This document shows positions 48,955 through 61,302 of a stretch of 64,000 nucleotides of DNA, in pieces. The stretch's first letter is position 1. Every line of letters starts with the position of its first letter. Position numbers and translations under genes: made by a program. The notes below the pieces were generated by a model, which saw only the letters and a list, made by a program, of their open reading frames with translations, was not told where the DNA came from and ran no database searches. Source of the stretch: Rehmannia glutinosa (Eukaryota > Streptophyta > Magnoliopsida > Lamiales > Orobanchaceae); assembly GCA_016081115.2 (NCBI GenBank), contig JABTTQ020003464.1, positions 124,001 through 188,000 of the forward strand, read 5' to 3'.

Positions 48955-48979
48955 AAAAAAAAAAAAAAAAAAAAAAAAA
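48955..48979 (+). repeat. Poly(A) tract, 25 bases
   Basis: An unbroken run of 25 A. It may be the tail of a lost retro-insert or simple slippage; no adjoining element was found. Confidence 0.85.
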
Positions 48980-49024
48980 GGACCTCAAAACATTAAACCA
49001 AAACCAATAGATATATAAATATAC

Positions 49025-49920
49025 CTTTCCCTACTCATCATATATGTGATCTTGTAGGTATTCTCGCCCACTATGCATGTACTTCATCGATATCTTCTTT
49101 AGAGTACTCAGCTTTCGTGAACTGTGAACAAACATATAGAATATAAGAGTGAAATATTTGAAACAAGAAATTATGAAAATATTTTAAATAAGCAAATCTG
49201 AAAATATTTATAAAATTACTATTTTTCGGAGTGAAGTCTTATCACTAGAAGTAACGCCTTCAAAAATTTGTCTCATATATCGCATGATGAAGAAACCACA
49301 TTGTTTTTATCTGGTTGAATGGGAGCCTATGTACACAAGAAAATATATACACGATTAATGGTTTATTTAGATACATATATGCCAAAAAATTATGAGAGAA
49401 ACTAAAAGTATAAATACCTTGACTATTTCCCATAAAGGTAGTTTTCTTCCGTTCTTGTCGATCTCCATGTTGAAATATTTTAAGGCCCTTCATAATAATT
49501 GACACACATTTAGTGCATCTAATATACAAGAAAAAAATATGATCCTATATTATCGCATTTGCGCAAAACACAAAGGAAAAGCCAAAAAGTCTCACATATT
49601 CACAACATTTTTCCAAGCCTTGTCACGATTACGATGACTAAGAGGATCCAACAAATAAACAAGCTCGTTGTGGTCAATGATGTGATCGAGAATCCAATAG
49701 AAATTACATATATACACGAATTAGTGTATGCGGTTCAACAAGTTTTTAGAAAAGAAAATTGTATAATTGACTAGCCGATCGATTGATATGTTACACATAC
49801 CGTCTTACTTACCCTACATTAAGCGGCACCAAAACTAGTTGATTAGTTAATGTGTCATTCAACCTAGATGCCAAACCACGTGCCCTCGTTGCCATTTGTG
49901 TATGATGACTCCCCACAAGA
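49025..49920 (-). pseudogene. Ulp1-type C48 protease of a CACTA element, broken
   Basis: Four or five exon-like blocks on minus: LASRLNDTLTNQLVLVPLNVG followed by a GTAAGT donor (49805-49880); YWILDHIIDHNELVYLLDPL then HRNRDKAWKNVVNM (49595-49735); ALKYFNMEIDK and LPLWEIVK (49425-49505); QCGFFIMRYMRQIFEG (49255-49305); and KAEYSKEDIDEVHA (49070-49115). In the family, His, Asp and Cys form the active site that cleaves SUMO-like proteins. Here the HW motif reads YW (His lost), LLDPL keeps the Asp and QCG keeps the Cys. Stops occur after EVHA and within the blocks. It lies on the right of CACTA 2 and is best explained as part of CACTA 1. Confidence 0.75.
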
Positions 49921-50739
49921 TATTGTGAGTTTGACACCAAGACTATATCCTCCAATCTCAAACACCCCGACAACCCAAACCAAAATTTACTACCTCTGTG
50001 ACAATCTATAACAATGTTACAAGAAAACTACCCACAACCAAAGTCTTCATAATATCCACACACACACATTTCTAATAAGGTACTAATTTACAATTTACAA
50101 CCAAGATTTACCATTTAATAATATCCACCGAAAAACCGAATCGAAAAACCGAAAAAGTTCTAAAAAGACAATATAATTTAATTCTAATTCCAGCATAAAC
50201 TCAGGCCCTCATCTTTTCTAATAAAGTCCACATATTCCTATCATCACACATCAACCTCAAGAATAACCACATAGTAACAACATATATATTCAGATTAATT
50301 TGCTATTAATCATTCTCCCCAAAATAAAATCCTAATTCAACAAAGAAATCATTATTAAAAAATCAAAAAATCATAACTATAGATAAAAATAGAGTCTGAC
50401 AATAGATTAAATTAGGTTTGGATTATTGGGGATTAAAATTGGGGTTAGTATTTTTTATTTTTAGGGTTTTTGGGATACCTTGTATAATGAATAAACAAGA
50501 AGCAGGAGAAGCCGATTTCTGATTTCCGGAGAAGACGTCAATTTGGGATTGATGAGACGCCGAGGAGAAGTCGAGGAGAAGGGAGTTTCTGCTTTCTGCT
50601 TTCCAGAGATCACGATGACTTTTGGGAGGGATATCGTGAAGAATTCTGGTGAAGAGATCGTATGTATTTGGTTTCCTTCTTTGATAAATTTTTCGCGGTC
50701 TTTTTTCCTTCCAGGCGTAGACTATTTTTTATATATTAA
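49921..50739. other. Stretch without a supported gene
   Basis: The left part may hold further worn exons of the Ulp1 gene. An open frame at 50543-50743 (+) shows no domain. No CACTA right terminus was found. Confidence 0.4.
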
Positions 50740-51169
50740 CTAGTGTGTTGACCCGATGCGATGCAAGACAAGATGTTAAAACTAAACCATATGATATCAC
50801 GAATGACCATCTGTTATTGTCATTTGTTGAATTATATAATTTGAACGTGTATACAAAACAATTGTAAACAGCCAAAAAAATTGAAAATGATTTGAAATTA
50901 TGGTATATTTTGCAGTGTTATCGGTTTCCGTATAATTCTCGATTGTAAGATCAATTAATGTCTCCACATTGAACTGATCCTATAAACTGTCTTGAATATT
51001 TGCCCATTGGCTCTTCTACGACTTAGAACAATATTTCGAGACGTGTGTCCTGTGCTAGAAACTAAAGTTAATAACTAACTTGTATTAAATGTAAATGTAA
51101 GTAGAATTTGGTAAATAACTTTTTGAGAAATCTAACAACCTAATAATAAGAATAATATTGAGTATACCA

Positions 51170-51265
51170 TTTGTGACGTCCATCAATGTTGTGTTTGTAA
51201 ATGGATAAACAATCCCACGTGATGAGTCTTTGCAGATCAAAACTTGCATATACTCGAATATGTAC
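51170..51265 (-). pseudogene. Helitron leader exon module in copy B, first
   Basis: Minus reading FEYMQVLICKDSSRGIVYPF then TNTTLMDVTNG. It aligns with SKIVYPFSNSPLSDITNG at 5625-5735 of the plus-strand Helitron. Confidence 0.55.
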
Positions 51266-51449
51266 TTTGAGGTACTGATCCATGTTCTCAAAATATTTGA
51301 ATTAAATAAGATGCAAATTACATGGTGAGAATTAATTAATTTTTTTTATTTTTAAAAATAAATTTTAAAAAATTTATAACAATAATTCTGGAATTTTAAA
51401 AAATACTTCAATATTTTTTTAAAATATTACAAATAAATATATTTATCAA

Positions 51450-51535
51450 ACACACCGTTTGTGATATTGTTGAGCATTGAATAAATGGTCTTGCTTGATG
51501 AGACTTGCAAATCAGTGCTTGCACACATTTTCTGG
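51450..51535 (-). pseudogene. Helitron leader exon module in copy B, second
   Basis: Minus reading CASTDLQVSSSKTIYSMLNN followed by ITNGVF. It is a worn form of the same module, about 280 bp upstream of the other copy. Confidence 0.45.
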
Positions 51536-51560
51536 GATATATACTACTTGAATCATTCAA

Positions 51561-53885
51561 ATTTTCTGCAAAATTTCAATTAAATTATATAAACAATAGA
51601 TACCATTGATAAAGAAAGATACAACTTTTATTATAAAATTTAATTAACTAATATTAAAATAAAGATAAGTTCTACTAATTATGACACAAATCAAAATTCG
51701 GAAACAAATATTGCTTTAAATTTATATATGCTATTTCGCACAAACTCAAATTTTTATTTGTTTTTCATATCATTAAATAATAATAGATTTTAAACCAAAT
51801 CTTCAAATTTTATAATGCAAAGTTTATATTTTATCATAATTTGAATTTAATTACACCCGATATATAATTTCACTGTATTATTTATAAATATTAACTAAAC
51901 AATTTAATAAAAACACATATGAATTCTAAGAATACATATATAAACTAATTTCTTCATGAATTATGTATTTTTTTTGTACTACACAAACATATTCGCCCTT
52001 AAAAAGATCTATCCCTTGACCTACCAAAGAAAGAAAGGTATATATATATATAATAATGTTTATCATAAATCTGATAGTACAAAATAAATATATAAATACT
52101 ATGTTTTAACGAAATTCATTTATTCACAATTAATGTATATTTTAATAAATATAATTATACAGATTGTGAGTTAATATAATTTTTATTAGATATATTCAAA
52201 AGAATAAATTTAATTTACAATAAGAAAACAAAACTAATAACACAATAGGCCTCATCTGAATCTATTTTCTAAGTGCCCACTATTTTAAACACGACCTATT
52301 ATTTAAAATAAACCCACCCAATTCAAAGTCCAAACCCATTTTGACGGGATAGTGTAGTGACATGTCAACTATTAATCAACTACATGATATAGTATTATTA
52401 TAGCCTTAGGATCAATCCACATGTAAACTAAATCAACGGATAACATTTAACCAAAAATAAAAATAAAAAGACACTAACCCAAATGAAGCTAGGGTTCGGC
52501 GCCGCTGAGTTCCATTTCTCAATTATCGATATCCTCTTTATTTTTATCTTTGCAAAGTTCTGAAACCTTCTTCACATTTCCATCGCCTTTGTCGGTAGAT
52601 CATTGAGAAACGACAACGGCAATAGAAATGATAAGACATAAAAACCGTGCAACTCAATATTATTTTGATATTTTCAGTTTTATTTTCATTTTTTTTTCTA
52701 TCCCAGATAACTATCTGCTCGATTTTTAATTTCATGTATACAACGTTTAATGTCTAATGCGGTAAAAGTTCGATTCAACGCAGATCTTCAAAAATCACAA
52801 GGTAAAATCTTTAATTTTTCTTTTTATATTTTCTCGATATTTCAATTTTAATTAATTTGATAATGATTGCTAATTTTTTTTTATTGTTGAATGACGTATA
52901 TCACATGTTCGAAAAATCGGAAACAAATATCTTACTTGAAAGTGTTTTATGCAAACCTCCAATTCAGATCTAGAAGAACAATAGGAAAAATTGTGGGTCA
53001 TTACATATAAGACATAGTTGTTTTAACATTTTTAGTTTTTGTATCGATTTTTTGTTTTTTGTTTTCAGATCTATAATGTCAATCAACACACCACATGTCT
53101 CGAACATATGAAGTAAAATAGCCCAGAAAAAGATAAGATCCCTATCTCATTTTTACTGTTTTCATGTTTTTCAAAATTGATGATTTTAAATTGTTCAATA
53201 GCTAATTCTGAGTTTAAGTTTGTATGCATTTGAAAACAAAATGAGTAATTTGTGTGTTTTACATTGTGGCTTTTTAATTTTTAAAACTTTCTAGCTCTAA
53301 TGCTTTGTATTTTATGCTTCACGCCAAGATAATAGGATAGATCTTCCTTATTTTCATAAATTGCTAAATACCTTTGTTAACCTTTTTTTCTGTGTGTGTA
53401 TTTTCAGGTTCAGTGAAAAATCTTAGATGAAGAGGAAGAAAGTTTGGTGCAAATTCGAATACATAGATAAGTCTTCAACTGAACCCAAGGCTAATCCAAC
53501 AAATATAAAATAAAATTTACAATTAATACGAAAAATATATTACCGTTTGAAATATTTTGATTCATTCTGCTTTTATTGTCCAACAACGTATATCCTTTAA
53601 GTTGCCAGATGATTGAGACTAAATGTTATATAAGTGTGTGTTTTAGTTTTTACTCGACTATAGTTCTGTGTAATGATTTTTAAAAATAAGTTTATTTTGG
53701 GGTTGACAGAAGAACAAATATATATTTTTGTTGATAGCGAATATGAATGAGATAATTTCAAATGCTAGAACTATTTATATTACCATATTTTTTCAAAATA
53801 GCAATTCATAGTATGGAAATACTCTAAAAATCGTTTAATTATCTTGCTTTATTTACAAAATATTAAAGATGACAATGATGACACC
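51561..53885. other. AT-rich stretch without a supported gene
   Basis: May be partly the interior of Helitron B. A short GC-richer patch at 52485-52520 (agctagggttcggcgccgctgag) looks like a plant leader sequence, but no gene follows. No domain was seen. Confidence 0.4.
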
Positions 53886-53893
53886 ATGTTTTT

Positions 53894-54047
53894 GGGTAAG
53901 TAGATGCTACCACTTGGGTAATTAACCTGGAGTTATCTCTATACCGTTAGATCAACACATACACACACACATCCATATGGGTGTGTGTTAATCCAATGGT
54001 ATAGAACTCACGGTTAGCCTACCAAGTGGATAAAGATCGACTAACCC
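53894..54047. mobile_element. Foldback MITE, 154 bp, with target duplication
   Basis: The two halves are inverted copies over about 65 bp each: GGGTAAGTAGAT... on the left against GGGTTAGTCGAT... on minus from the right, with shared CCACTTGG, TCTATACC and AACACA blocks. A perfect 8-bp duplication ATGTTTTT flanks it (53886-53893 and 54048-54055); a reading of 9-10 bp is also possible. The 8-bp size favours hAT, 9 bp Mutator. The loop holds a short (CA)n run. Confidence 0.9.
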
Positions 54048-54416
54048 ATGTTTTTGGTCTTTTTAAAAACTAATAAATAGCAATATTTCTGTTTTGAAGG
54101 TTGTTTTTTGACTTCATTGTGTACATGTACTATCAATTTTGCTTATGACTTGTTTGTCAAACTCAAGTCTTTCCGTTAAAGGTCAATCAATTTGATCTAG
54201 ATACTTTTGAATTTAGCACAGAAAATAATTGTTACAAATTTGTTCCTCTTTTTCTTTATGCCACTATATAAATTTTGATTGTCTTAATTATTAAATTAAT
54301 TGGGCTGCAAAATTTGAAATTGGCCAACTGAAATGATGGGCGAATTGTTATTTCGTTTTTCTTTAATATGTGGGTCTGTATTTTAAGTTGTCAATATGTT
54401 TGCTTATTTTATATCG
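54048..54416. other. Spacer between MITE and LINE
   Basis: No gene seen. It holds the right target duplication of the MITE (54048-54055) and the left one of the LINE (54403-54416). Confidence 0.6.
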
Positions 54417-54430
54417 TTTTTTTTTTTTTT
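54417..54430 (-). repeat. LINE poly(A) tail (T run on plus)
   Basis: 14 T directly next to the left target duplication mark the 3' end of the minus-strand LINE. Confidence 0.9.
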
Positions 54431-54999
54431 CGAACGATAGATTTATATTAATCAAAACTCCAAAGGAGAGAATTACAACTAAATCGTAGCCAAAAGGCTA
54501 AAAGGCCGAAGAAGCTAACAAACTAGCCACTCGGGAATTGGTCTAGCCAATTCAAATTTGAAATACCATCAAAAGCAAGACAAGCTAATCTATTACATTT
54601 AGCAAGTCCAACTCACACTTTGAATCTTAAAATTAACATGATCAAAAAGAAAACATAAAAGGTAGATGTCTTCGGCTATCTTTGCACCTTCACTCAAGAA
54701 TCCGCAACGATTTGTGAGTTTACAAACGATATCCTTATCATCTATCAAGTATGTCTAAGCTTTTTGTCTTTGAATGATCCACAAAACACATAGCCAATCT
54801 CGATCCCTGTCAATATAGCTTCCATCGAGACTGAATGATCTCCTAGAAGTAACCATTGCTCTGTCAATATTTCCTAGATCATCAAAAGAACACCCTCCAA
54901 AATGTTCCTTTCCCAAACAACTCACAAGATGATCACCATGTAATGGTGTCCTACCAAAGTTGAGTTGGTTCCGAATTAATCAAGCAAACTATGGGGGTT

Positions 55000-57900
55000 T
55001 CAAAGACTGCCATCCTTACAGACTATTAACATGAATCGCAAAAATTCTTGCCATTCATGCACAAATGCCTTCACAATATCCCTACACTCCCATCTATCTT
55101 TATGAAAAACCCAAATGTTTCTTGTTTTCCAAAGCCACCATAATAAATAGACAGACAATTCCATTCTATCATGTGCAAAGGAATCATTTTTCACAAAGAC
55201 AAACCGATGCCACCAGTTTTTGATACGAAATCGATTGAAAGAGTATTGTACCAAAGGCAAAGGAGCAGTTTTCCAGGTTATTTGAGCTCTCTCGCATTGA
55301 AAAAATAGATGTTCCACCGTCTCAACTTCCTCTCCACACATAGGACACGGGATCAATATCCATGCCTCTTTTGTTCAACAACCGGCAAAGAGAACGCATT
55401 TATTCAAGACCTTCCACAAGAAATGCTTCACTTATTTTTAATTTGCAGTTTCAAAGCATTTTTCCCACATCCCGTTGTTGCAGTCTGCCGAGTCTTGGAT
55501 TCCGCCAATCCTTCTCCAAGTGATGAATTTGTAAAAACTGGTTATAAGCACTTTTAATCGAGAATTGACCCTTCTTATCCCGAGTTCCAAATCCATCCGT
55601 CATTCGATCCTCATCGTAATTTTCACCGCAAAATATTAGTAACATCTTCCAAGCACATGAATTTATTCAAATGATCTTTATTCCATTCCTTGCCAATGCC
55701 ATTATCACAAATAAAGTCCTCGCCCAAATGAACTCACAAGCGGGAGGCTTAGAGCGGCCCAATTTAAAATCGGGAGAATTAGGGAGCCAAGGACATCCCA
55801 AATTTCGATAGCATTGCCATTTCCAAGTCTGGTATCTAAGACCAAGAGACAAAGTTTTTTGGACTTAAGCCGCCTTTTCCATAACCACGAGTCACCACTT
55901 TTAGGAATGCAAGCTAATGACCCCATTTTAGAGAAATACTTGGCCTTGAACTTTGCTTAATAAACTATTAGGTTGCACAATCAATCTCCACAATTGCTTA
56001 GCTATCAAAGCATCATTAAAGCAGACCAATGTCTTGGAAACCCAATCCACCCTTGTTCTTAGGAAGAGACATTTTATCCAAGCCACCCAAGAGATCTTCT
56101 TACCCCCAAGTATTAGAAGTTCCCCACCAAAATTTAGAAGTGATTTTACAAATTTCTTTACAAATGTGAACCGGTAGTTTGAAACAAGACATGACATAAG
56201 TTGGAATGGCATTAATGACCGCTTTCAATAAAACCTCTTTCCCAAAGATTGGAGAGAAAATTATTACTCCGCTTATCGACTCTCCTCGAACATTCTCATC
56301 ACAAAATGGAAGATTTCATTTTTGGATTTACCTATAACCATTGGGAGGCCTAAATATCGGCTTGTTGTCGCCGTAAATACCATCCAACAGAGACAAATGT
56401 CTGCATTTTAATCCTAACAGAGGTATTTTTGCTAAACAAAACCAGGATTTATCAAGGTTCACTTGTTGACCGTAAGCCTTACAAAACCTATCCAAAATAG
56501 TTCTAATACTAATGGCTTGAAAAGGGAAGCTTCACAAAAATGATAGAATCATCAAAGAAAGAACAAATGAGTCAACACAGGCTAAGCCTACAAATTTTGA
56601 TACCCCGAAAAGACCACACCTTTGTGATTGATTAAGTTAGACAGACTTTAAAGCAAGATGAAAAGATAAGGGGAAAGAGGATCACCTTGCCTAATACCTC
56701 TAGAAGGAACACGTAAAACCGAACACTCGGGCCGTTGACATTGAAAGAGAAAGATGAGGAACTAATGCATTTGAAAATCCAATTGACAAAAACACAATCA
56801 AAGCCCATTTTAATAAGTCTGTAAAACCGTAAATCTCCATTCCACTCTATCATGTAAGCCTTTCGACATATCCAACTTGAGAGCCATATATGCTTTTTAC
56901 GCATTTCTAATGCTTTTAATGAAATGAATGCACTCACGGTAAGAACAACATTATCAATAATTTGCCTACCCGGGAATAAAAGCGATTGATTTTCACCGAT
57001 GCAAAGAGGAAGGGCGGGGCTTCATACGATTCACAAGAATTTTAGAGATCACTTTGTAAATCACCCCACACAAACCGACAGTCTAAAATGAGCTATATTT
57101 GTTGGATTTTTGATTTTAGGAATGAGGGTGATAACAAAGATGATTAATACTCTTGAAAGCATTTTACTATAATGGAAAAAGTCTTTCACGGCCTCACACA
57201 TTTTAGAAGAGATAATAATCCAAAAATCTTTGAAAAAACGAGATTCATACCATCCAATCCGGCGCTTTGTTGGGGCCGAGATCGAAGAGGGCCTGTTTGA
57301 TTTCCAAGTCCGAAATAATTTGGTCATGGTCCAGTTCATTGAAGAAGATATGACTTGAGGTATTCCTTCCAAGATGGTGAGATCACACTCGGGACTAGAA
57401 GTTTGGAAACGAACTTATGGTAATATTCGAAATTTCCCCCTCTACCTCGATCTTACTCATGCAGTAGCCTCCATCATCTCTAATGAGTTTCTCGATGCAA
57501 TTGATCTTTCTTCTTTGCAATGTAGTTGCATGAAAAATTTGGAATTCTTGTCTCCGTCTTTGAGCCATTTATTTCTCGCTTTTTGGCTCCAATAACCCTC
57601 CTCATCCTTGTATGCTTTGTCGAGAACACTCTTGAGATTACACCAATCGTGCCATTTTTCCGAAAAACCACCCATCTTAATATCGAGATATTTCGATTTT
57701 ACACCTTTCAATAACCCCTATTTGAATTAGTTCTCTTACTTTTGCTCCGGTTGATAAGTAATTTAGTCAAGCGCCAATTTTTTTCGAAATTGGTATTGTG
57801 TTGTACCGTATCTCGTAATTCCAAGCTTGATCGATCACCCCTCGATGCCGCCCCCATTCGTAGCCCATCTTTTATCAAAAGAAAACGTTTTTTACCAACA

Positions 57901-58598
57901 AACTTAGGGGCATCGGTTTCAAAGAAGAAAAGAAAGTGGTCAAGATCGTGTCATGTCAATATGGTGCACACAGAAGTCGGAAATTTAACCAACCACTCGG
58001 GGATCCAAAAAGCGATCAATCCGCTCCTCCACAAATCCTTCACCTCTCTATTATTCGCCCAAGTGAACGGATGCCCCTTAAATGAATCTCACCCATACCC
58101 AGAAGCAATGAAATCATTGAAATCCTTACTGACTTGACACACTTCTGTGCCTACCACCCTTTTTTTCCCCAATGTCGAAATATCATTAAAGTCGCCCCCA
58201 CCGTCCAAAGGTTCCCCATTTATCCTTCGCAGGAAGCCAAAAACAACCATTGATCTCTTTCTAATCACTTTATCAAGACTAGCATAAACAAACACACATA
58301 CATAATATGATTCTCCTCAAAACGAAATTCAATTTCCAAGCAGAAATGGTTGCTACGGTCTTTGATAATAGAAACTTTAGTGGACCATAGCAAATAGGCC
58401 ACCACTCATACCGAGAGGATCCACACAAAGCCACCTCTCATTTATTCTCAATTTTTACAAACCGTTGCAACAAAATTTTTTCTTTTTTGATTCACATAGA
58501 AATATTAAATCCGGAAGATGGAATCTAAGGAATTTCTTAAGTTGGGAAATTGTAGAGGGTCCTCCCAATCCTCTACAATTCCATGAGCATATCTTCAT
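55000..58598 (-). pseudogene. LINE ORF2 (endonuclease, reverse transcriptase)
   Basis: Start ATG at 58598 (MKICSWNCRGLGGPSTISQL) overlaps the ORF1 stop as ATGA. The endonuclease part shows WNCRGLG, a CE box near 58455, and DFNDISTLGKKR at about 58165-58200. Before the RT comes KARNKWLKDGDKNSKFF (about 57535-57590). RT motifs are TLIPKIKNPTNIAHFRLSVC (about 57070-57130), a LDMSKAYDRVEW-type box split by frameshift (about 56840-56885), and the catalytic box, which reads SFFDDSIIF at about 56537-56563 where FADDSI is usual. The C-terminal zinc-binding segment CPMCGEEVETVEHLFFQC (about 55285-55347) is intact. Frame changes are frequent, so no enzyme is made. Confidence 0.85.
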
Positions 58599-60008
58599 TT
58601 ATAACTTTGGGCCCATTCAAGGCTGGCCACCTCCACCTTTTCCGACAATACATTGTCTTTCCTGACTTCCTTTGAAATTTTTAGTCTCTTAGCTTCACTC
58701 AGATTCCTTTCCTGACTATTTTGGATCAAGTTGTAATTCCTTTTGATTCCACTTTTCTCATAAACATTCTGTTTGATGATTTCCATTGGCTTTGGTGTAG
58801 GGCCTTTCCCACCATATTTCTTCACACATTTCCTTTCCAGCTTTATTGAAATCTTTGGAGTATTATCCTCTTCCCCAGATTTGTGATTCTTAATCTCACA
58901 AAGGGGAATTCTATTCCCTAATCCCTGGCCAAGATTCCGATCAATCACATTAAATTCAACCATCATGTCATTCTCTTTATTCTCATCAATCCTTGGTTCA
59001 GTTTCCTTAATCAGCACTTCCCCCTTTTATTCTCTGAGGTAGCCTGATCATCCATACTACTTTTACCCACAGGAAGCTTAATTTTAAGAGAAGCACTATT
59101 CTGATCTCCTTGAATTTTCTCAACAGATTGATTTTCTTCCATGCCCCCTGGAATTGGGCTTTACAAGTTTGGGCCCGACCACTCATGGGATTATCTTTCA
59201 CCTCTGTTTGCAAAACCACCCTTTCATTTCCTGACACGGATTTTGTAGCCTTGATTGAAGATTTTGGGAAGCCCAAATCCGACGCTCTAATCCATTCCCC
59301 GAACTGACCCATATTCAACCTATCGAGCTCAATATCCACTTTTCTCACTTGACATCCCCTCTCCGTGTGCCCAATCCTCCCACAATAAAAGCAGAAACTC
59401 TGTAAATTCTCATACCGAAATTCCACCCAATTAGATTCTTCATCAAGTTTGATGTTCGTCCCCGTAACAACGGCTTTTCAAGAGGTACTTCCACAAGAAT
59501 TTTAATATATTTTCCTTTGCAGCTACCAGTTTCAGGAATGATAATATCCATCAGCTTTCCAAACTTCTTTCCAATTTTCTTCCCGGTTTCCACACTCAGC
59601 CAATGGTATGGGATATTCCATAATTGTACCCATAATTCAACTGACTGGAATGTTTCAGAATTATTAAGAACATCCTCTGACCAGTCCCGTAGAATAAGAT
59701 ACTGATTCTCAAAACTCCACGCCTTCCCGTTCCGCACCCTGACTTTGTCCTCCTGTGATGAGAAGATAAACTGGAATAGGTTGTCTCCAATTTCACTGAC
59801 TGTGAAAGTATCTTTCGTAAGCCAGATATTACGAATAGTATTTTTGAACCCGAAAAAATTGATTTTTTTATCCAAAAATTTTTCCGATAAGACTCTTCTC
59901 ACACTCCGCTTTACTCAGCACAATATCCTTTTGTTCAAGTTTAATGTCCTCCGTTTCCTCACTAGAAAGAGTGAAAAGTTTCAGCCTCTCCTCCAAGCTC
60001 AGATCCAT
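58595..60008 (-). pseudogene. LINE ORF1 (DUF4283-like, zinc knuckle)
   Basis: Start ATG at 60008 gives MDLSLEERLKLFTLSSEE. The next segment (TIRNIWLTKDTFTVSEIGDN, then a VELWVQLWNIPYHWLSVETG block at about 59580-59640) matches the DUF4283-type domain found in plant LINE ORF1. A CCHC zinc knuckle CFYCGRIGHTERGC is complete at about 59357-59398. The C-terminal part is polar and basic. Frameshifts lie near 59895, 59435 and 59015. The last codons overlap ORF2 as ATGA. In the family this protein binds the element's RNA. Confidence 0.85.
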
Positions 60009-61302
60009 ACTTTTTCGGAATACCTCAACCCTCAGATCTTATCCAACAACCCCAGATCAAGCCACCTGGAAAAGGGACAAGAAAAACAAAGACAAAGGGA
60101 CAAAACAGGGGCCAGATGGAAAAGAACAAAAAGAGGAAATGGGAAATGGATAAGCAATAAACAAAACAACAATGGTAGGTGACCACAACCACACAACCTA
60201 AATGCAAGTCAATGGAATAGTTAATTTTTTTAAATATAGGAACGTTAGTGCATTAAATATTAAAAACATGAACTAAGTAAGAAAGCAACCAGGCTCATAA
60301 AGTCAGATACACCGTCAAAGATCTATGTTATTAATGGTCCACAAAGAGATAAACCAGTACACAAACCAATACACCAAGCTCAAAGGACAGATAGACATGG
60401 CAGCGGCACAAAGGAACAAAGGACAAGAAGGAAAAACAAAACTAGGGTTCCCTCTTTTTTTAGAGAGAAAATTTTCACTCCAAGCAAGGGAGACTTTTCT
60501 TATTTTATATCGTTCATGTGAATGATTCTCGTAGTGATTAATAATATGTTCTTTTACTTATTTTGATTAATCTAATTTTCCTCAAATGGTCTATGCGCTG
60601 ACTTAGTTATATGTATAAATAATGTCACTATCATGATAACCTTAAGCTAAAAAGCTGTTTGACCCTACACCACAAGTTTAGTGTAATCCTGTTGGTGTTG
60701 GGTCTTCATTATGTGTTGTCATAATGCATTATTTTTATCTGTAGATATAGTAATGAACAATGTGACAGGAAATTATAAATATGTTACTGCAAGTTAGTGA
60801 TGATCATACAAATTCTATTTTTGGTTGTATGTTCTAAAGCTATAGATGTAAAGATATTGAGCTATTATTTGAATGCAAAATAAAAAAATTAAAACAGTAA
60901 TTTAGATGGAAAAAAACATAATTGCATTGCTCATTCATAAAATAGAACTTACAGTTTTGACCTTTTTGCATGTCGTCGAAGTTGAAAAGTCTTCAAATAG
61001 TGCACGCTACTACCAATAGATTTAGTAGCTTTGCTTTTCTCACGCGATCTTGTTTGGTGTATTCACCTCATCTTCGTGAGGAGTATATTCCTATACAAAA
61101 CTTGACAAACTCATATCATTTTTGGAATTTATTTATTAAATAAAATATTTTAATATGTAAAAATAAATAATCTAGACCTCCAACTATCCAAGTTCGTCTC
61201 CTTGTAGCTTTGGTAGGAAGTTTGACTCCTGAAAAACCATAAAAAACAACTATTATGTATAATACAAAAAATGTAGCAGTTAAATCACGAATGAGTAATC
61301 GT

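Larger units (their letters stand above)
39786..49920. mobile_element. CACTA transposon 1 (interrupted, right end not found)
   Basis: The left end reads CACTACAAGAAAAACGC at 39786, a standard CACTA terminus, followed by palindromic subterminal repeats to about 40290. Ulp1-protease exons, a gene often carried by plant CACTA elements, lie at 49025-49920, on the far side of a second CACTA (40646-48011). I infer that the second element inserted into the first. The right terminus of element 1 was not seen, so the true end may be farther right or deleted. Confidence 0.55.
50740..51560 (-). mobile_element. 3' part of a minus-strand Helitron (copy B)
   Basis: On minus the sequence ends GCATCGCATCGGGTCAACAC followed by ACTAG at 50740, with host T next, as in Helitron A (CATCGCACGGGT...CTAG). 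The hairpin stem is worn. Inside, two copies of the Helitron leader module occur at 51170-51265 and 51450-51535. The element must extend to the right; its 5' end was not located and lies left of, or around, the MITE at 53894. No helicase was seen, so it is non-autonomous or internally deleted. Confidence 0.55.
54417..60498 (-). mobile_element. Full-length L1-type LINE, about 6.1 kb
   Basis: On minus: 5' leader (60498 to 60009), ORF1, ORF2, 3' tail and a poly(A) tail seen as 14 T at 54417-54430. The same sequence CTTATTTTATATCG(TT) occurs just outside both ends (54403-54416 and 60499-60512), a 14-16 bp target duplication typical of target-primed insertion. The length and both ORFs show a complete, not 5'-truncated, insertion. 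Stops and frameshifts in both ORFs mean it is no longer active. Confidence 0.93.

Noticed and set aside
48955..48979. Poly(A) as the tail of a processed pseudogene or SINE
   Set aside because: No target duplication or gene-like sequence was found beside it.
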